Shown here piece by piece: positions 61,158 through 64,000 of a stretch of DNA of 64,000 nt. How positions within the stretch are numbered: the first letter of the stretch is position 1; each line of letters opens with the position of its first letter. The position numbers and the translations under genes are program-made. The notes beneath the pieces were generated by a model. It was not told the origin of the DNA and searched no databases. It worked only from the letters and a program-made list of their open reading frames with translations. The stretch lies in assembly GCA_031549325.1 (NCBI GenBank), contig JAVBQA010000058.1, positions 10,078 through 74,077 of the forward strand. The letters are read 5' to 3'. The DNA is from JAJDGF01 sp031549325 (GTDB lineage Bacteria > Bacillota > Clostridia > Christensenellales > Aristaeellaceae).

Positions 61158-62137
61158 GCCAGCAACCCATCATTGAGGTGCGCAACCTCAGAAAACACTT
61201 CTCCATGGGCGGCCAATGGATGAACAAGCAGCACGCCGTGCTCAAGGCCGTCGACGGCGTGAGCTTCACCATCGGCCGGGGCGAGACGCTGGGCCTGGTG
61301 GGCGAATCCGGCTGCGGCAAGACCACCTGCGGTCGCACGATCATCCGGCTGTACGACCCCACAGGCGGCGAGGTGGTCTACGACGGCGTAGACATCACCA
61401 AGCTCGACAAGAGCGCGCTGATGCCCTATAAGCGCCGGATGCAGATGATTTTCCAGGATCCCTATGCCAGCCTGGATCCGCGCATGATCTGCCGCGAGAT
61501 TGTGGCCGAGGGCATCGATCCGGCGAAAAAGCGCGACAAGGCGTATGTGCGGCAGCTGGTGGATGACCTGCTGATGCGCGTGGGGCTCAACAGCGAGCAC
61601 TCCAACCGCTTTCCCCACGAGTTTTCTGGCGGCCAGCGCCAACGCATCGGCATCGCGCGCACGCTGGCGATGAATCCGGAGTTCATCATCTGCGACGAGC
61701 CTATCTCGGCGCTGGACGTGTCCATTCAGGCGCAGATCGTGAACATGCTGGAGGACTTGCAGGCCGAGCGCAACCTTTCGTATCTGTTCATCGCGCACGA
61801 CATCTGTATGGTCAAGCACATCTCCAGCCGCATTGGCGTGATGTACCTGGGCAAGCTGGTCGAGGTCGGCCCCGCGCACGAGGTGTACTCGCATCCGCAA
61901 CACCCCTACACCAAGGCGCTGATCTCCTCGGTGCCGGTACCCGATCCAAAGGCTTACGCGACCAGGCAGCGCGTGATCCTGGAGGGCGACGTGCCCTCCC
62001 CCATGAACATGCCCTCGGGCTGTCCCTTCCGCAAGCGCTGTTCCTACGCCATGCCCGTGTGCGTCGAACAGTCCCCCGCGTTGCTGGAGGGCTCACCCGG
62101 TCATCAGGTAGCCTGTCACCTGTGTCAAAATCCCTGA
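61154..62137 (+). CDS. Opp/Dpp-type ABC transporter ATPase F
   Basis: 327 residues. Walker A GESGCGKT, signature FSGGQRQRIG, Walker B FIICDEPISALDVS, and a C-terminal Cys cluster CPFRKRCSYAMPVC. Starts by an ATGA overlap with the D subunit. The two ATPases energise the importer. Confidence 0.94.
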   Translation: MSQQPIIEVRNLRKHFSMGGQWMNKQHAVLKAVDGVSFTIGRGETLGLVGESGCGKTTCGRTIIRLYDPTGGEVVYDGVDITKLDKSALMPYKRRMQMIFQDPYASLDPRMICREIVAEGIDPAKKRDKAYVRQLVDDLLMRVGLNSEHSNRFPHEFSGGQRQRIGIARTLAMNPEFIICDEPISALDVSIQAQIVNMLEDLQAERNLSYLFIAHDICMVKHISSRIGVMYLGKLVEVGPAHEVYSHPQHPYTKALISSVPVPDPKAYATRQRVILEGDVPSPMNMPSGCPFRKRCSYAMPVCVEQSPALLEGSPGHQVACHLCQNP

Positions 62138-62190
62138 AGCCATGCGTCAGAACGCCTGATGTATGAGTATAGAAAGTATGGAGGTACCCC

Positions 62191-63825
62191 ATGACACGCA
62201 TCCGCTTTGTGGCCCTGTTCCTGGCAATGGCTTTGGTCCTCGGTTTGTTTGGCGCCCTGTCCGCGAGCGCCGAAGCGCCCAAGCAGGAAATCACCTACAA
62301 CGCCTTTGCCGATTGCGCATTCTATGATCCGCGCAACGCCAACGGAGCCGACCATCGCATGGTTCTGACCCAGAACTTTGAGCCCTTGATCCGCAAAACC
62401 TCGGACGGCCAGCTGCTGCCCGGCGCGGCGACCTCTTGGGAGTTCTCCGAAGATGGCGCCGTGTTAACCTTCCACTTGCGCGAAGGCATGTTGTGGTCGG
62501 ACGGCACTCCCGTGACCGCCAAGGACTATGTGTTCTCCTACCAAACCGGCGTCGATCCAGCGTTTGCGTCCTTTTCCGCGGGCGAATACGAAGTGATGGC
62601 CAACGCCACCGCGATCATCACGGGTGAGAAGCCTGTGGAGGAACTGGGCGTGGAAGCGATCGACGACTATACGCTCAAGTGCACGCTGGCCAAAGCCGAC
62701 CCGTTCGCGCTGAGCCTGTTCTCCTCTGTCAACTTGGCCGCCGTTCCCATGCACGTCGCCGACGTGGATTCGTCGGACTGGACGCTGGACGCCTCCACCG
62801 CGGTGGGCAACGGCCCGTTCGTGATGACCGAGTGGCTGCCCAAGGAGAAGATCACGTTTGAGCCCAACCCCAACTATTACGACAAGGACCGCGTCAAACT
62901 GACCAAGCTGACCTATGTGTTCGTCGAAGACCCCAACACCGCGCTGAACGGCTTCCGCAATGGTGACATCGACGTCATGACCCAGGTGCCCACCACGGAA
63001 GTGCAGTCCATGCGCGATTCGGGCGAGCTGGTCATCTCCCCCCGCATCGGCACCTACTACTATGCCGTCAACATGAATGGCCTCGGAAACGCCGACCCGG
63101 TCGCGTTTGAGGCGCTGTCCAAGGTGGAAGTGCGCAAGGCGCTGAACCTGGCGATCGACCGTGAGACGCTGGTAAACGTGGTCACCAAGACCGGCGAAAC
63201 CCCGGCGTACGGGTTCGTGCCCGAAGGCGTCGTCGGCCCGGATGGCAAGGATTTCCGCAAGGAAAAGTCCTACTTCGATCCCAAGGGCGATGTGGCGGAG
63301 GCGCAGCGTCTGCTGGCTGAAGCCGGCTACCCGGGTGGCGAAGGCTTCCCCACGATCGACATTTTCTACAACACCTCTGAAACCCACAAGCTGATCGGCG
63401 AGGCGATTCAGGAGATGTGGCGCAAGAACCTGGGCATCAACGTCACTCTGTCCAATAAGGAAACCGCCGTGTTCGCCGCCGACCGCCGCGAGGGGCTGCA
63501 CCAGATTGCGCGCTGCGGCAACATCGCCACCGACTATGATCCGGCGTACCTGCTGCGGCTGTTCACCCCCGCCGAGATCAAGGTTGGCAACGAAGCCAAG
63601 TGGCTGAATGACGACTTCCTCGCCCTCATCGATCAGCTCAAGGCTGAGACCGACATCGCCAAGATCTTCGAACTCAGCCGCCAAGCCGAGGACATTTTGA
63701 TGGATCAGATGCCGGTTATGCCGATTTACTATTACACCAACATCACTGCGCAACAGCTGGATGTCAAGGGCTTGGTGCGCGATGCCCAAGGCTCCCTGAT
63801 CTTCGCAGACGCATACCGCGGATAA
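62191..63825 (+). CDS. Extracellular solute-binding protein, family 5
   Basis: 544 residues; GGAGG lies 8 bases ahead of the ATG. The signal peptide is MTRIRFVALFLAMALVLGLF, cleaved near SASAEA, with no lipobox. Family 5 pattern: NFEPLIRKTSDGQLLPGAA, SEDGAVLTFHLREGMLWSDG, FEPNPNYYDKDRVKL. Last gene of the operon, 53 bases after the ATPase and followed by a hairpin. Captures the oligosaccharide or peptide imported by the upstream permeases. Confidence 0.93.
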   Translation: MTRIRFVALFLAMALVLGLFGALSASAEAPKQEITYNAFADCAFYDPRNANGADHRMVLTQNFEPLIRKTSDGQLLPGAATSWEFSEDGAVLTFHLREGMLWSDGTPVTAKDYVFSYQTGVDPAFASFSAGEYEVMANATAIITGEKPVEELGVEAIDDYTLKCTLAKADPFALSLFSSVNLAAVPMHVADVDSSDWTLDASTAVGNGPFVMTEWLPKEKITFEPNPNYYDKDRVKLTKLTYVFVEDPNTALNGFRNGDIDVMTQVPTTEVQSMRDSGELVISPRIGTYYYAVNMNGLGNADPVAFEALSKVEVRKALNLAIDRETLVNVVTKTGETPAYGFVPEGVVGPDGKDFRKEKSYFDPKGDVAEAQRLLAEAGYPGGEGFPTIDIFYNTSETHKLIGEAIQEMWRKNLGINVTLSNKETAVFAADRREGLHQIARCGNIATDYDPAYLLRLFTPAEIKVGNEAKWLNDDFLALIDQLKAETDIAKIFELSRQAEDILMDQMPVMPIYYYTNITAQQLDVKGLVRDAQGSLIFADAYRG

Positions 63826-63852
63826 GTTCAGCGCAAAAATCCGATGATGAGA

Positions 63853-63881
63853 AAAATCTACCGGAAAACCCGGTAGATTTT
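63853..63881 (+). terminator. Terminator of the Opp-type operon
   Basis: AAAATCTACCGG and CCGGTAGATTTT form a perfect 12-bp stem with a 5-base loop, 28 bases after the stop. The T-run is part of the stem (TTTT), so it can work in both directions. Confidence 0.75.
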
Positions 63882-64000
63882 GGAGTGTCAAGAAACCCAT
63901 TTCGCGACTGTCGCTATGCACAATGAGGATGCGAAAAGATACACGAACGTCAAGTCCGAATGCCTGATTTTTTAGGCTTTCGGTTCCGCCAAGTTCCCGT
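63882..64000. other. Right-edge sequence without a recognisable gene
   Basis: 119 bases after the operon terminator with no open frame that has a ribosome site; a small GCCT/AGGC repeat flanks an AT-rich loop near 63962. Nothing further can be supported. Confidence 0.3.

Noticed and set aside
1..64000. tRNA, rRNA, riboswitch or prophage genes
   Set aside because: None recognised on reading the intergenic regions; absence is by eye and could miss a structured RNA.

Overview
The window looks like a chromosomal segment of an anaerobic, GC-rich Firmicute of the Clostridia. The evidence is YesM/YesN-type two-component pairs beside sugar ABC transporters, AGGAGG ribosome sites, a clostridial-style feo cluster and a VanZ-family protein. 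Most extracellular solute-binding proteins here have a signal peptide without a lipobox cysteine, which I associate with Christensenellales-like lineages; this placement is tentative. No rRNA, tRNA, CRISPR array or phage module was seen.

Layout. 0-7.6 kb: the C-terminal part of an AraC-type response regulator running in from the left edge, a frameshifted IS630-type transposase, a 1509-residue secreted leucine-rich-repeat/Ig-like protein, and a truncated IS1182/IS5-like transposase. 7.6-21.2 kb: a rhamnoside operon on the minus strand (solute-binding protein, two permeases, GH106-like protein, GH78 alpha-L-rhamnosidase, URO-D-family protein), with a divergent sensor kinase/response regulator pair. 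21.3-22.8 kb: a seven-repeat RCC1-like protein and a VanZ-like protein. 22.8-30.2 kb: an arabinofuranoside operon (GH51, solute-binding protein, two permeases, HTH regulator, second GH51) behind a near-consensus promoter. 30.4-39.6 kb: a ribose/galactofuranose/arabinose-type ABC importer, divergent from a kinase, a sugar-binding lipoprotein and an AraC response regulator that together resemble a three-component sugar sensor. 39.6-46.6 kb: a rhamnogalacturonide operon (two permeases, solute-binding protein, GH105 unsaturated rhamnogalacturonyl hydrolase) with a membrane AraC regulator.

46.9-53.3 kb is an iron island. It holds feoA-feoA-feoB, a FeoB-associated Cys-rich peptide and a DtxR-like regulator, then a second transcription unit with a 30-residue membrane peptide, a DUF3793 protein, a flavodoxin, a duplicated secreted domain protein and a His/Cys-rich protein. 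Both units carry TTAG-N6-CTAA palindromes at their promoters. 53.6-55.1 kb has a small carboxypeptidase-regulatory-like protein and a secreted alpha/beta hydrolase. 55.4-63.8 kb is a plus-strand operon of a GH106-like protein and a complete Opp/Dpp-type transporter.

Read together, most of the window is a pectin side-chain (rhamnogalacturonan I, arabinan) foraging locus. Four or five importers deliver oligosaccharides or sugars, intracellular GH78, GH106-like, GH105 and GH51 enzymes split them, and dedicated sensors switch each module. The iron island is a separate function inserted among them. Substrate assignments are inferences from family and gene context.
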